From positions 62,001-126,000 of the forward strand of contig JAUWNJ010000004.1 in NCBI GenBank assembly GCA_030612725.1: DNA of 64,000 bases, written 5' to 3'. The position numbers and the translations under genes were made by a program. This document shows, piece after piece, positions 53,471 to 63,195 of this stretch. The first letter of the stretch is position 1. Each line of letters opens with the position of its first letter. The notes under the pieces were generated by a model, which saw nothing but the letters and a program-made list of their open reading frames with translations, was not told where the DNA came from and did not search any database. The DNA is from Planctomycetales bacterium (GTDB lineage Bacteria > Planctomycetota > Phycisphaerae > SM23-33).

Positions 53471-53698
53471 TTATCCCGTAGTGTGTTTCGGGGCCTGTTT
53501 TCTCCACTTGCCCGTAGGGCATTGTTTTGTTGGATTGCTACGGGATCTACCAAAGCAACAGCCGGTTTGCTGGGCAGTTTGGGCGCGTCCCTGCTGGCGG
53601 CTGCGGAAGTCGCGGGCGGCGTCGATAAACGTGTTGAACGTCTGGGCCGGGATGACCAGCGCATCGCCGGACTTGACTTTTTTGAGGTTGTCTGGCAT
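53471..53698 (-). pseudogene. Chimeric relic of two phage tail genes
   Basis: Starts NLKKVKSGDALVIPAQTFNT, like the gene at 24101. After 45 residues it changes to GCCFGRSRSNPTKQCPTGKW, matching the end of the gene at 25860. A deletion has therefore joined the start of one tail gene to the end of another further downstream, removing about 1.8 kb. GGGAGG precedes ATG 53698, so a 75-residue product could still be made. Confidence 0.7.
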
Positions 53699-53745
53699 TT
53701 CGCCTCCCTGCCCACTCAACGCCATCGCCGTCCATGGTCAATGGC

Positions 53746-54633
53746 CTATGCCTCCGTCCCAGAGCCGCCTGCGGAATCCTCAGCACCTTCTTGAACTGGC
53801 TTTGCCGCCAAGCCGCTAGCAACGAGCCTGCCAAATTCTGCAACATGTCTGCCCAAACCGTCAGCTCCGGGGAATAGCGAGGCACCAGTGATGTTCATCA
53901 TGCGGAGATTGGCAAGAAACTGCACCTTCGCCGAAGACGTGATGACCATCTTGTGCAGAAACGGTTCCGCGCTAGCCTTCTTGGCGATCTCGTCCATTAC
54001 TTCGTCGTGGGCTCGCCTGGGATCCTCGCACACCATGTAGAACCCTTGCTGGGCGTACATTCGTTCGGGACGCTGCATTTTCTGGAAGACGGCACATATT
54101 CCCGGGGGAGCGGAAGGCGTCTCAGCTTTGCCGGCAAGTGCCTTGTCAACGCGGCCCAGGCTCACATCGGTCTTTGGCGGAGCTTGCAGAGCCTTCACCA
54201 ATGCTGGGTAATAATGCATCCACAGCACTCCATCCTCCTCTGGTGCTTCCCGAACGGCGAAGTATGCGGCGACATAGGGAGAGAAAGTCCAGTCAAGAAG
54301 TCGGGTGGGAGCGCCGTACTGCTGCATGGCCATGAGCCAACCCAGCAACTGATAAGCGTTGCGTGGATCGGGAATCTCCCAATTCGGTAGATTCCGGTGT
54401 CCATCTTGCCGGAATTCCTGCAGCAGGAGCCTTTCAATCCCAAGTGCCGCCTCGAACGTACAGTTACTGGGAAGCTGGCGGGCAATTGAAGGCTGAAGCC
54501 TCCAAGTCGATGATTTTCTCTCCTGCCCACGAAAACCCATTTGCCCATAGGGCTTGTCCGGCTTGGGAATGAATTTGACAATATAGTCGAGGAACCCTTG
54601 CCAGTTTTCAACAGTGTGTTCATTTCTTGGCAT
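53746..54633 (-). CDS. FRG-domain protein
   Basis: 295 residues. The FRG domain shows its name motif in MGFRGQERKSSTWRLQPSIA and the conserved QQYGAPTRLLDWTFSPYVAA. FRG proteins are found in mobile elements and defence loci; their biochemistry is not settled. The gene separates two phage tail-gene relics that are adjacent (4-base overlap) in the intact phage, so it was acquired as cargo. Codon and base composition are lower in GC than neighbours. Confidence 0.8.
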   Translation of the reverse strand: MPRNEHTVENWQGFLDYIVKFIPKPDKPYGQMGFRGQERKSSTWRLQPSIARQLPSNCTFEAALGIERLLLQEFRQDGHRNLPNWEIPDPRNAYQLLGWLMAMQQYGAPTRLLDWTFSPYVAAYFAVREAPEEDGVLWMHYYPALVKALQAPPKTDVSLGRVDKALAGKAETPSAPPGICAVFQKMQRPERMYAQQGFYMVCEDPRRAHDEVMDEIAKKASAEPFLHKMVITSSAKVQFLANLRMMNITGASLFPGADGLGRHVAEFGRLVASGLAAKPVQEGAEDSAGGSGTEA

Positions 54634-54746
54634 ATCTAATCTCCTTCACTGCATATTACAGATTATCAAATATCTCAATTGTATTCTTCTTAAATCACCT
54701 GATCTTGGCTTCATCTGACGAACCAACGACTTCGGCCGACTACATC

Positions 54747-55280
54747 CTACGTCCCAATCCCCAATCCGGAAAAGTCGCCGTCCTCATAGACCTTCTCGAC
54801 ATAGACGGCCACGGGCTTCTTGACTATGGCCTTTGCGACGGCGTCTTCGGCGTCGGCATAGCGGACCCACATGTATTCCCAGCCCTTCTTGTTGATGTTG
54901 ACGATGTCGCCGACCGTCAGGCCGGTCTTGTTCGGACTGGCGGCGAAGCGGAAGGTGATTTCCCAGTCGTCGCTGCCGCGTTTCGAGCCGGACGCGCCCA
55001 GGAACAGTACCTCGCCGACGGGCGGCTGGGTGTTTTCCGGCGCGACGTACCGGACCGTGCATTCCCACTTGCCCTGTCCGGTGGTGGTATCGACGAAAAT
55101 CGGCTCGAGCGTGCACTCGTCGCGCACCAGGCCGTCATACTCGGTGGGCGTCGAGTTCAGCAGGAGCATCTTGGCCGTCAGGTCGTCGGGCGTGCCGTCG
55201 AGTGTGTAGTGCATTGTAACCGTCGGCTTCTCGCCGGTGGTCCACTCGCGGCTGTCGATTTTTTCGGTCAGTGTGGCCAT
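54747..55280 (-). CDS. Shortened copy of a distal tail gene
   Basis: 177 residues, nearly identical in protein sequence to the 269-residue gene at 23295 but lacking 92 internal residues in frame; GGCGAG stands at both ends of the missing part. The end has TAG where the intact phage has TGA. Still open, so possibly translated, but its partners are lost. It belongs to a decayed inverted prophage tail region. Confidence 0.75.
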   Translation of the reverse strand: MATLTEKIDSREWTTGEKPTVTMHYTLDGTPDDLTAKMLLLNSTPTEYDGLVRDECTLEPIFVDTTTGQGKWECTVRYVAPENTQPPVGEVLFLGASGSKRGSDDWEITFRFAASPNKTGLTVGDIVNINKKGWEYMWVRYADAEDAVAKAIVKKPVAVYVEKVYEDGDFSGLGIGT

Positions 55281-55378
55281 GGTAACGTGAAGGCTACGAA
55301 GTCATTGAAAAGGTAGCGGTTGACATAAATGTCACTCCCGATATGATTCAGCGTATGGGACTTGGGGAGAACTAGATC

Positions 55379-55615
55379 ATGAAGCGACTCGAATCGTGGA
55401 CACGCCCCCATATGCGCAAACTTCTTCTTATCTTCGGATGCGGAGGTGTGGCGGGAACGGTTGCGATGGGGCTGTTGGCCTTGTTGTTTAAGTGGATGGG
55501 CTGGGGCGGAGTTTCCTCTGGACTGTTCTTTATACCTTGGATGGTCGGAGGTCTCCTTATTATACCCGCTGCATTCCAGCAGGGTGTCAAGTTGGAGAGA
55601 GGTAGGCAGCAGTAG
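55379..55615 (+). CDS. Small two-helix membrane protein, 78 aa
   Basis: GGGGAGAAC precedes the ATG. After a basic start (RLESWTRPHMRK) come two hydrophobic helices, LLLIFGCGGVAGTVAMGLLA and GGVSSGLFFIPWMVGGLLII, and a basic end. Opposite in direction to the phage relics on both sides and placed where the intact phage carries another cargo gene. Function unknown. Confidence 0.5.
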   Translation: MKRLESWTRPHMRKLLLIFGCGGVAGTVAMGLLALLFKWMGWGGVSSGLFFIPWMVGGLLIIPAAFQQGVKLERGRQQ

Positions 55616-55679
55616 GTCCTCCGCTGAGGGCTCGCAATTGCCTTTCCTGTCCTTGTGACTCATTCGCTACCTTCCCAAA

Positions 55680-55860
55680 TCATGTGAAGCTCACTCCCTC
55701 GGCGTTGCGTAGCGGACGGGTGTTCTTCTCGATCTTGTCGATGCCGTTGGCCATGCGGTCGGTTACGCCGCCGGATTGGAGGCCCAGGACGTTGGCGGCG
55801 ACAAAGGTTCCCTGCGAGCCGATCTTCGCGGCCTGACGGTTCACGCCAAGGCCCGGCAGC
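55680..55860 (-). pseudogene. Tape measure protein, C-terminal fragment
   Basis: On the minus strand NRQAAKIGSQGTFVAANVLG then LQSGGVTDRMANGIDKIEKN repeats the end of the tape measure at 22130-22295, with a different last few residues and stop. The remainder of the gene is missing. About 25 bases after its stop, ATGAGTCACAAGG resembles the ATGTCACAAGG found after the intact tape measure. Confidence 0.75.
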
Positions 55861-56007
55861 GAGAGCGCCCGGGCTTTCGTCGTATCTTCGCTCGACTTGC
55901 TCTGAAGTCTCGGCTTACAGACCTGAGTGGCTTTTGCCGGCAGACGTAGTTACTACTCGTTCTGAAAAATTTGCGGGAAATCGACTTTGTCATGCAATAT
56001 AGTACTG

Positions 56008-56017
56008 ACTGATCAGT
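56008..56017. promoter_or_regulatory. Palindrome ACTGATCAGT upstream of efflux operon
   Basis: A perfect 10-bp palindrome, preceded by GTACTG, 75 bases before the efflux operon. The ACTG...CAGT form is common in operators of TetR-type repressors that control efflux genes. No regulator gene is adjacent. The interval 55861-56091 holds no gene that I can support. Confidence 0.35.
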
Positions 56018-56091
56018 TCTATCCAGTAATCGGTGGAGCAGTCAAGGGAACAAGGCCGTGACGAAAAGGGGCAGGCGAGCGGAGATCGGAA

Positions 56092-57966
56092 ATGAAAGTT
56101 TCACTACGGTTTATCTTTTTGCTGACATTGTGGCTCTGCTGCGTAACAGGATGTCGGCCTGCGGATTATCGGCGCGAGGCGGACAAGGTTGGTTACGGTA
56201 TCATTGGCAAGGCGCAGAAGCAGGCTTTTGGACGGACCGAGCCGTTCACCGTTGAACGTCCTGCAGATGCGTTACGCAGGAAACTCATGCTGAACCAGAG
56301 TTTGCCCCACGCCGGACCGGCGTCGTTGGGAACGGACAATCTCAAGCCGATCGCCCATTGGCCCGAAAAGGACTACCCCGCCCGTCCGGCAAAGTCGCAG
56401 CCCCAAGCGCCGTGGCGGAAGGATCGTTCACTGACGCTGGGCCTGACCGACGCGTTACAGGTGGCTGCGCTAAACAATCGGGAATACCAGACGCGAAAGG
56501 AGGACTTCTTCCGTACCGCCTTGGCGCTTGACCTGGAAGCGAACCAGTTCCGCAACCTTCTGTTCGGCGACGCAGAGTCGGAATTCAGTATGGACTACAG
56601 CGGCGAGAAACCGGTCCGTGGTCTGGCCAACACGGGCACTGTCTCCTGGCAGCGGAAACTCAAAACCGGCGCGCTACTGACGACAGGCTTTGCCATCGAC
56701 CTGGTCAAGTTACTCACGTTTGACCATTCTTCTTCTCTGGGGCTTTATGCGGACGCGACGATTACGATACCCTTGCTGCGAGGTTCCGGACGGCACATTG
56801 TAACGGAGCCTCTGACCCAGGCTGAGCGGGATGTAATCTATTCGCTGTACACCTTTGCGCGTTTCAAGCGGACGCTGGCGGTGAAAGTGGCAAGCGAGTA
56901 CCTCTCCGTGCTCCAGCAGTTAGACCAGGTTCAGAACGCCGAGGACAACTATCGCAGCCTCATTACCGGGACGCGCCGCGCGCGCCGCCTCGCCGACGCG
57001 GGGCGACTTCCGCAGATACAAGTGGACCAGGCCATGCAGGACGAGCTTCGGGCGCGGAATCGGTGGATCATCGACCAGCAGACATATGCCCGCCGAAGGG
57101 ACTCGTTCAAGATTACGCTCGGGCTGCCGACGGACGCCAACATCGACCTGGACCGCGACGAGTTGAAGCGATTGGCCAAAGCGGTCGTATCCGGTAGCGG
57201 GGCGACTGCGACCACACAACCAGCCGGGGCGACTTCGGCCCCTGCCAAGGCGCTGAGCGCCGACGTACCCGTCAAACTTGTCCAGCCAACCCGCAAAGGC
57301 GGCGGCCCGCTGGAAATGTCGGATGAGAAAGCGGTTTCAATCGCCCTGGACAATCGGCTTGACCTGCGGACGGCGCTGGGCGGGGTCTTCGACGCGCAGC
57401 GTCAGGTCGTGGTTATGGCTGACGCTTTGCGCGCCGGGCTGACCCTGACGGGCGCCGGACAGGCCGGAGCACGCCGCGGACTCGGTTCGGCCAGGATGCC
57501 AAACGCACACCTCAGGCCCGAAAAGGGTATTTACACAGCCGGTCTGCTTCTTGACCTTCCGCTGGAGCGAACCGCCGAGCGCAACGCTTATCGCAGCAGT
57601 TTCATCGCGTTGGAACGAGCGACCCGCGACCTTCAGGAAACCGAGGATCAGATAAAACTACAGGTGCGCGACGCCTTGCGGGGCCTCCTTCAGGCGAGAG
57701 AAAGCCACATGATTCAGGCGCGGGCGGTAAATCTGGCCAAGCGGCGTGTAAAGAGCACCGAGTTGTTCCTTCAGGCCGGACGAGCGGAAATCCGCGACGT
57801 CCTGGAGGCCCGGGAATCGCTCGTTTCGGCACAGAATGCTTTGACGGCGGCGCTGGTGAACTATCGCGTAGCCGAACTGGAACTACAGCGAGACATGGGC
57901 GTACTGGAAGTGGACGAGAAAGGGAATTGGCGTGAATACCAACCTGAAAAACCTAATCAACAATAG
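56092..57966 (+). CDS. TolC-family outer-membrane efflux lipoprotein
   Basis: 624 residues. The signal peptide ends in a lipobox (CVTGC, Cys near 21), so the protein is lipid-anchored like OprM. Two TolC-type helical repeats are visible: LTLGLTDALQVAALNNREYQ near 115 and DEKAVSIALDNRLDLRTALG near 410, with long coiled coils after each. A Thr/Pro/Ala linker separates them. It forms the exit channel for the pump encoded downstream; the next gene starts 35 bases before this one ends. Confidence 0.88.
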   Translation: MKVSLRFIFLLTLWLCCVTGCRPADYRREADKVGYGIIGKAQKQAFGRTEPFTVERPADALRRKLMLNQSLPHAGPASLGTDNLKPIAHWPEKDYPARPAKSQPQAPWRKDRSLTLGLTDALQVAALNNREYQTRKEDFFRTALALDLEANQFRNLLFGDAESEFSMDYSGEKPVRGLANTGTVSWQRKLKTGALLTTGFAIDLVKLLTFDHSSSLGLYADATITIPLLRGSGRHIVTEPLTQAERDVIYSLYTFARFKRTLAVKVASEYLSVLQQLDQVQNAEDNYRSLITGTRRARRLADAGRLPQIQVDQAMQDELRARNRWIIDQQTYARRRDSFKITLGLPTDANIDLDRDELKRLAKAVVSGSGATATTQPAGATSAPAKALSADVPVKLVQPTRKGGGPLEMSDEKAVSIALDNRLDLRTALGGVFDAQRQVVVMADALRAGLTLTGAGQAGARRGLGSARMPNAHLRPEKGIYTAGLLLDLPLERTAERNAYRSSFIALERATRDLQETEDQIKLQVRDALRGLLQARESHMIQARAVNLAKRRVKSTELFLQAGRAEIRDVLEARESLVSAQNALTAALVNYRVAELELQRDMGVLEVDEKGNWREYQPEKPNQQ

Positions 57967-59713
57967 TAAGATTTCGACGTATTTGCGGCTTAAACCGGTG
58001 CGGATTACCCTGGTCGTTGTGTGCGTTGCGTTGCTGACGGTAGTCGTGTACGCTGTCTGGTTCTCCGGTGATAGTGATACAAAGCGCGTCGCTACCGCAT
58101 CCGTCAAGCGCGGCCCGTTGGTTATCAGCCTGACCGAATCCGGCACGATTCAGAATCGCCAGCGGGCAATCGTAAAGAGCGAAGTTGAAGGTACGGTAAC
58201 CATTCTGTACCTCATTGACGAAGGCGTGAACGTCAAGAAGGGCGACCTGCTGCTGGAGCTTGATTCCAGCCGGTTGCTGGACCAAAAGGACCAACAACAA
58301 ATCACCGTGCTGAATTCCGAAGCGGGTTTCATTCGCGCCCGGGAAAACCTGGCCGTTACGAAGAGCCAGGCGGACAGTGATATCTCCAAAGCGGACCTCG
58401 CCTACAAATTCGCCGGGCAGGACCTTGAGAAGTACCTTGAGGGCGAGTACCCGCGCGAAATCCAGAAGGCCGGAGCCGACATCGACATTGCCAAGGAAGA
58501 ACTTACGCGAGCCAAGGATAAGCTGGAATGGTCCGAGCGTTTGGCCCGCGAGGGCTACATCACCGATATGGAACTCAAGGCCGACGAGATTGCGGTCAAT
58601 AGGGCCGAAATCAACCTGAAACTGGCTAATTCCGCTTTGGTTCTGTTGAAGGACTTCACGTATAAGAGGAACCTCGACCAATTGAAAAGTGACGTGGTGC
58701 AGGCCAGGGAGGCATTGAGCCGCACTAAATTAAAGGCCTCTGCCGACATGGTCCAGGCCGGGGCGGAACTGAGGGCCAAGCAGTCTGAACACGGACGACA
58801 AAAGGCGAAGCTGGAGAAGATCGACGATCAGATCGCCAAATGCAGGATAAAATCGCCCGTGAGCGGTATGGTCGTGTATGCCACAACCGGACAGAGTCAC
58901 CGTTGGCGCAACGTCGAACCCCTGGACGAAGGTCAGCAGGTGCGGGAACGCCAGCACCTGATCTACCTTCCGACCGATGCGGCTATGATGGTGGAAACAA
59001 AAGTCCACGAGGCAAGCCTGAAGAAGGTCCGTCAGGGTATGCCCGTTAGCGTTACCGTCGATGCCGTTCCGGGTAAAGTCTTCTGGGGGCGCGTCGGGAA
59101 AATCGGTTTACTTCCGGATGCGCAGATGGCTCGCATGAACCCTGACCTGAAGGTGTATAGCACGGAAATCCATATAGAGGGTAACGCCGCCGGCGCGCTG
59201 CGTCCGGGCATGACGTGCCGGGCCGAAATCATTATCGAGCAACATGCAGATGCTCTTTACGTTCCGGTGCAGTCGATTGTGCGCGTTGGCGGGAAGACAG
59301 TAGCGTACGTCCAGACGCCAAGCGGTCCGAAGCGGCGTGAAGTCAAAGTGGGTCTGGACAATAATCGAGTAATACGGATTATCGATGGGCTTAAAGAAGG
59401 TGAACTGGTTCTCCTTGCACCACCGCTGGCCCCATCGGCCGTTGCAGACGGAGGAGGCCAACAATTCGGGCAACCCCTGACGATTCCTGCCGGCACAACC
59501 ATGCCCGCACGAACCGACTCGGTACAAAGCCCGAAGGAGAAACCGCCTTCGACCCAACCGGCTTTCGACCCGAGCAAGTTGCGGAATATGTCGCGCGAGG
59601 AGCGTCAAAAACTGTTCGAAAGCCTTACGCCCCAGCAGCGTGAGGAACTGCGAAAACGCCGTGGCGGTCAAGGCCAAGGCAGACGACCTCGTAATTCTCC
59701 GAGGGAAGAATGA
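57932..59713 (+). CDS. Membrane fusion protein (HlyD/MacA type)
   Basis: 593 residues from a GTG. One N-terminal TM helix (ITLVVVCVALLTVVVYAVWF), a lipoyl half (EGTVTILYLIDEGVNVKKGD), long hairpin coiled coil (about 110-300), second lipoyl half (IKSPVSGMVVYAT), then barrel and membrane-proximal domains (DAVPGKVFWGRVGKIGLLPD, AGALRPGMTCRAEIIIEQHA). The last 70 residues are a Pro/Arg-rich tail with EERQKLFESLTPQQREELRK, longer than usual. It links the ABC permease to the TolC-like protein. Confidence 0.9.
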   Translation: MNTNLKNLINNSKISTYLRLKPVRITLVVVCVALLTVVVYAVWFSGDSDTKRVATASVKRGPLVISLTESGTIQNRQRAIVKSEVEGTVTILYLIDEGVNVKKGDLLLELDSSRLLDQKDQQQITVLNSEAGFIRARENLAVTKSQADSDISKADLAYKFAGQDLEKYLEGEYPREIQKAGADIDIAKEELTRAKDKLEWSERLAREGYITDMELKADEIAVNRAEINLKLANSALVLLKDFTYKRNLDQLKSDVVQAREALSRTKLKASADMVQAGAELRAKQSEHGRQKAKLEKIDDQIAKCRIKSPVSGMVVYATTGQSHRWRNVEPLDEGQQVRERQHLIYLPTDAAMMVETKVHEASLKKVRQGMPVSVTVDAVPGKVFWGRVGKIGLLPDAQMARMNPDLKVYSTEIHIEGNAAGALRPGMTCRAEIIIEQHADALYVPVQSIVRVGGKTVAYVQTPSGPKRREVKVGLDNNRVIRIIDGLKEGELVLLAPPLAPSAVADGGGQQFGQPLTIPAGTTMPARTDSVQSPKEKPPSTQPAFDPSKLRNMSREERQKLFESLTPQQREELRKRRGGQGQGRRPRNSPREE

Positions 59714-60438
59714 TGACAGGAAAACCTGCCGATACTTCAGATCACGCCGACAGGGAAGAACTCATTGTCCTGCAGGACGTGCATAAGATATACCAGATGG
59801 GGATTACGCAGGTGAAGGCGCTTGCCGGGGTGAACCTGTCCATTCCCAAGGGTGGCTTCTGGGCCATCATGGGTCCCAGCGGATCGGGAAAGAGCACCAT
59901 GCTCAACCTCCTTGGCTGTCTGGATCGCCCGACCCGTGGGCGTTACATCTTGAACAATCATGACGTCAGCACGCTCGACGACGACGACCTAAGCGAAATC
60001 CGTCTGCGAGAGATCGGTTTCGTTTTCCAGAGTTTCAACCTAATTCCGCAATTGACGGTACAGGAAAACATCGAGTTACCACTGTACTACCAGGGTTGGA
60101 CGGCGGCCAACAGTGCCGAACGGGCCGAAGAACTCGCTGCCATGGTTGATATGGATGATCGCCTGCGGCATCGACCGATGGAACTGTCCGGTGGCGAGCA
60201 GCAACGCGTAGCCGTTGCCCGCTCGCTGGCGAACGATCCGACCGTTCTGCTGGCGGATGAACCGACCGGAAACCTGGATTCGGCCACCGGGGAACAAATC
60301 ATGGAATTGTTTGTAGAACTGAACCGTCGGGGCAAGACAATCATTCTTGTTACCCATGAACCCTACATTGCCGCTTATGCCGGTCGGCGCCTGCACATGC
60401 TGGACGGTCTGATAGACCGCATTGACGGAGATGCATAA
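59710..60438 (+). CDS. ABC transporter ATPase, MacB/LolD type
   Basis: 242 residues, ATGA overlap with the fusion protein. Walker [10 protein letters not shown], signature [16 protein letters not shown], Walker [13 protein letters not shown]. The order fits the MacB/LolD family. In MacB the ATPase is fused to the permease; here it is a separate gene whose stop directly abuts the permease start. Confidence 0.92.
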   Translation: MMTGKPADTSDHADREELIVLQDVHKIYQMGITQVKALAGVNLSIPKGGFWAIMGPSGSGKSTMLNLLGCLDRPTRGRYILNNHDVSTLDDDDLSEIRLREIGFVFQSFNLIPQLTVQENIELPLYYQGWTAANSAERAEELAAMVDMDDRLRHRPMELSGGEQQRVAVARSLANDPTVLLADEPTGNLDSATGEQIMELFVELNRRGKTIILVTHEPYIAAYAGRRLHMLDGLIDRIDGDA

Positions 60439-61704
60439 ATGCACCAGTCACGCGCCATTCGCAACATTCGCCTGGGCATCAAGAACCTGATGCTGCATAA
60501 ATTGCGATCGCTGCTGACGGTTTTGGGAATGGTTTTCGGCGTTGGGAGTGTCATAGCGATGCTTGCCGTTGGTGAGGGCGCCAGTAGGGAGGCGATGGAA
60601 CAGATACGAAAGCTCGGTAGCAACAACATCATCCTGACCGCCGTCAAGCCGATTGAGGAAGAACAGGGTACTGCTCGCAGTGGATGGATGAGCGTCTATG
60701 GTTTGCTGTACGAAGACGAACAGCGCATACGTGAGACGATGCCGGCGGTTTTGCGAACCGTGCCGGTAAAACACGTCCGAAAAGAAGGCCGGCTTGGCGA
60801 GCGGGCAATGGAACTTCGCTTAATGGGCACGACACCCGACTGGTTCGACCTGGTCTCTCGCCCCCTGGTAGCAGGCAGGACGCTTACTCAAATGGATTGC
60901 GACCGGCAGGCGTCTGTCTGCATCCTGACCGAGCATGGCGCTCGGCGACTCCTGGCTACGGAGCATACAATAGGCCAGCCACTGCGTATTGGCGGCGACT
61001 ACTACAAGGTCATCGGGATCGTCCGATCCGAGCAGTCCAGCGGTAGTATCCAGACGCCCGACCAGAATGTCGATGCCTATATCCCCCTGAACGTAGCCCG
61101 CGCCCGATTTGGCGACATCTCCATACGGCGAACCACAGGTTCTCGCGAAATGAAATTGGTGGAACTACACATGATCCTCGTGCAGGTGCGTTCCATCGAC
61201 CAGGTCGAATCCACTGCCGATGCTATCCGGTCCATGCTGAAGAGGTTTCACAAGAAGGAGGACTACCGTATCAGCGTTCCCCTGGCCCTGCTTCAGCAGG
61301 CCGAGGCCACGAAGCGAACGTTCAATATCGTACTGGGTTCCATCGCTGGTATCAGTCTCCTCGTCGGTGGTATCGGTATTATGAACATCATGCTTGCCTC
61401 GGTAACCGAGCGGACGCGCGAAATCGGAATCCGCCGGGCCATTGGAGCCAAGCGGCGCCAGATTATCGTGCAGTTCCTCATTGAGACGATCGTACTATCC
61501 ACCGTCGGCGGTCTTATCGGGATTGTTATCGGCATGACGATTCCCTGGGTGATCACGCGACTTGCGGGCATGCCTACGGTCGTTCCAGCATACAGTATCG
61601 TGCTTTCCCTGTGCATTAGTGTGGGCGTGGGAATTATTTTCGGCCTGTACCCAGCCGTACGCGCCGCCAAACTGGAACCCATCGTCGCCTTGCGACACGA
61701 ATAG
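60439..61704 (+). CDS. ABC transporter permease, MacB type
   Basis: 421 residues. One TM helix near 25-45 (LTVLGMVFGVGSVIAMLAVG), a periplasmic MacB core of about 230 residues (AEQS-type turns, DWFDLVSRPLVAGRTLTQMD), then three TM helices with SIAGISLLVGGIGIMNIMLA, conserved TREIGIRRAIGAKRRQI and the end VRAAKLEPIVALRHE. Together with the ATPase, fusion protein and TolC it should form a tripartite exporter; substrate unknown. Confidence 0.92.
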   Translation: MHQSRAIRNIRLGIKNLMLHKLRSLLTVLGMVFGVGSVIAMLAVGEGASREAMEQIRKLGSNNIILTAVKPIEEEQGTARSGWMSVYGLLYEDEQRIRETMPAVLRTVPVKHVRKEGRLGERAMELRLMGTTPDWFDLVSRPLVAGRTLTQMDCDRQASVCILTEHGARRLLATEHTIGQPLRIGGDYYKVIGIVRSEQSSGSIQTPDQNVDAYIPLNVARARFGDISIRRTTGSREMKLVELHMILVQVRSIDQVESTADAIRSMLKRFHKKEDYRISVPLALLQQAEATKRTFNIVLGSIAGISLLVGGIGIMNIMLASVTERTREIGIRRAIGAKRRQIIVQFLIETIVLSTVGGLIGIVIGMTIPWVITRLAGMPTVVPAYSIVLSLCISVGVGIIFGLYPAVRAAKLEPIVALRHE

Positions 61705-61782
61705 ATGGGGACGAATGAACGACGGGCAAGCATATAACAAGACTGCGAAGGCGTTGGCCCCGAATCAGGAAGGGGCGGCTCA

Positions 61783-63195
61783 TTGACGGCGCAAAGAGAC
61801 GATCCTGAAGCAGGACTAAAGAGCGAATCCTGGATTACTCACGGCAGTCTGGTCGGCGCTACATGGCGTCTGGCATTGCCGATGATTGCCACCGGACTGC
61901 TGCATAACTCGTTTTCCCTTGTGGACCTGTATTTCGTCGGTCGTTTGGGACCGGCTGCGATTTCCGCGGTAACCATCAGCGGTATCGCCGTGAGCATCCT
62001 TCTGATGCTTGGGCTGGGGATTACGATTGGATGCACAACCCTGGTTTCACAGGCTATCGGCGCCGAAAACCGAGACCGGGCGAGCATGATTACAGTTCAG
62101 GGCCTGCTGATGGCTGCTGTCATGTCGCTGGTAACGGCCTCGGCGTTTCCGTTCGCCTCATCGTGCCTGAAGATTCTCGGCGCGAGTCCCGAAGTGGTAA
62201 AGGCAGGAACGCCGTACCTTCAAGTCTCCCTAATCGGTTCGGTCACTATGTACATGAGTATCACCTTCGCCGCTGTTTTGCGGGGTGCGGGAGACGCCGT
62301 TACACCTCTGAAGATTATCGGCTTGGGAAACCTGATCAATATCGCCCTGGACCCGATTCTCATTTTTGGTTGGATTGGAATACCGGCCTTAGGCGTTACC
62401 GGTTCGGCGGTGGCGACTGTGATTGCAAGATTTGTCGCCACGGTGCTGCTGGCAAAGGTGTTCTTTGTGGACGGGCATGAGCATTTCCATCTGCACGTGC
62501 GCGACCTCAAGCCGCACGGGAAAACCATCCGGGAAATGCTCAGGATCGGCGTGTTCGGCTCCGGTCAGATGTTGACTCGTAGCCTCTCGGCGCTTGCCAT
62601 GGTCAGCATTGTGGCGATGTTCGGGACAGTCCCCGTTGCGGCATACGGTATCGGGATGCGCATGTGGATGGCTGTGCTGATGCCATCCATGGGATTCGGG
62701 AACGCGGCGATGACCCTCGTCGGGCAAAACCTGGGCGCTCATAAGCCTGAACGATCGGCGCGGGCGGCATGGTTTGCGACAGGTATGTGTGCAGCCGTCG
62801 CGATGGTTGTGGGAATCGCCTTCATTCTCTTCGCCGAGCCGCTGGTCGCGGTATTCACTTCCCAGAGAGAGGTAGTTTCCATCGGATCAAACCTTCTTTT
62901 CTGGCTGGGTGTAACCATGCCGTTTTTCGCTTTCTCGTTGGTGCTTGGGCGAGCGATGAACGGTGCGGGCGATACGTTCTGGCCAATGCTGACTACGGCC
63001 GCTGCCATGCTGGTGGTTCGAGTTCCGCTTGCATACTGCCTTGCGAACGCCTGGGGCAGCCCCACAGGCGTGTGGGTCGCGCTGGCTGCATCTAATGTGT
63101 TGCAGGGAGTGCTGTTTGTCTTTGCTTTCTGGTGGGGTCGATGGAAAAAAATCGGTAAAAAACATGTGGCGTTAGCCGACCTGACCGTCTCTTGA
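61783..63195 (+). CDS. MATE-family multidrug efflux protein
   Basis: 470 residues, twelve predicted helices. TTG start with AGGAAGGGG upstream; no nearer ATG. Typical blocks: LALPMIATGLLHNSFSLVDL, AISAVTISGIAVSILLMLGL, TLVSQAIGAENRDRA and FGNAAMTLVGQNLGAHKPER. Exports cationic compounds with Na+ or H+ in the family. About 80 bases after the MacB-type permease gene. Confidence 0.9.
   Translation: MTAQRDDPEAGLKSESWITHGSLVGATWRLALPMIATGLLHNSFSLVDLYFVGRLGPAAISAVTISGIAVSILLMLGLGITIGCTTLVSQAIGAENRDRASMITVQGLLMAAVMSLVTASAFPFASSCLKILGASPEVVKAGTPYLQVSLIGSVTMYMSITFAAVLRGAGDAVTPLKIIGLGNLINIALDPILIFGWIGIPALGVTGSAVATVIARFVATVLLAKVFFVDGHEHFHLHVRDLKPHGKTIREMLRIGVFGSGQMLTRSLSALAMVSIVAMFGTVPVAAYGIGMRMWMAVLMPSMGFGNAAMTLVGQNLGAHKPERSARAAWFATGMCAAVAMVVGIAFILFAEPLVAVFTSQREVVSIGSNLLFWLGVTMPFFAFSLVLGRAMNGAGDTFWPMLTTAAAMLVVRVPLAYCLANAWGSPTGVWVALAASNVLQGVLFVFAFWWGRWKKIGKKHVALADLTVS

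Noticed and set aside
54627-55316. 229-codon open frame opposite the tail-gene copy
   Set aside because: The minus strand encodes a protein nearly identical to the intact tail gene, so the plus frame is a shadow.
61716-61786. 23-codon open frame overlapping the MATE start
   Set aside because: Could be a leader peptide, but there is no regulatory codon pattern or hairpin to support it.
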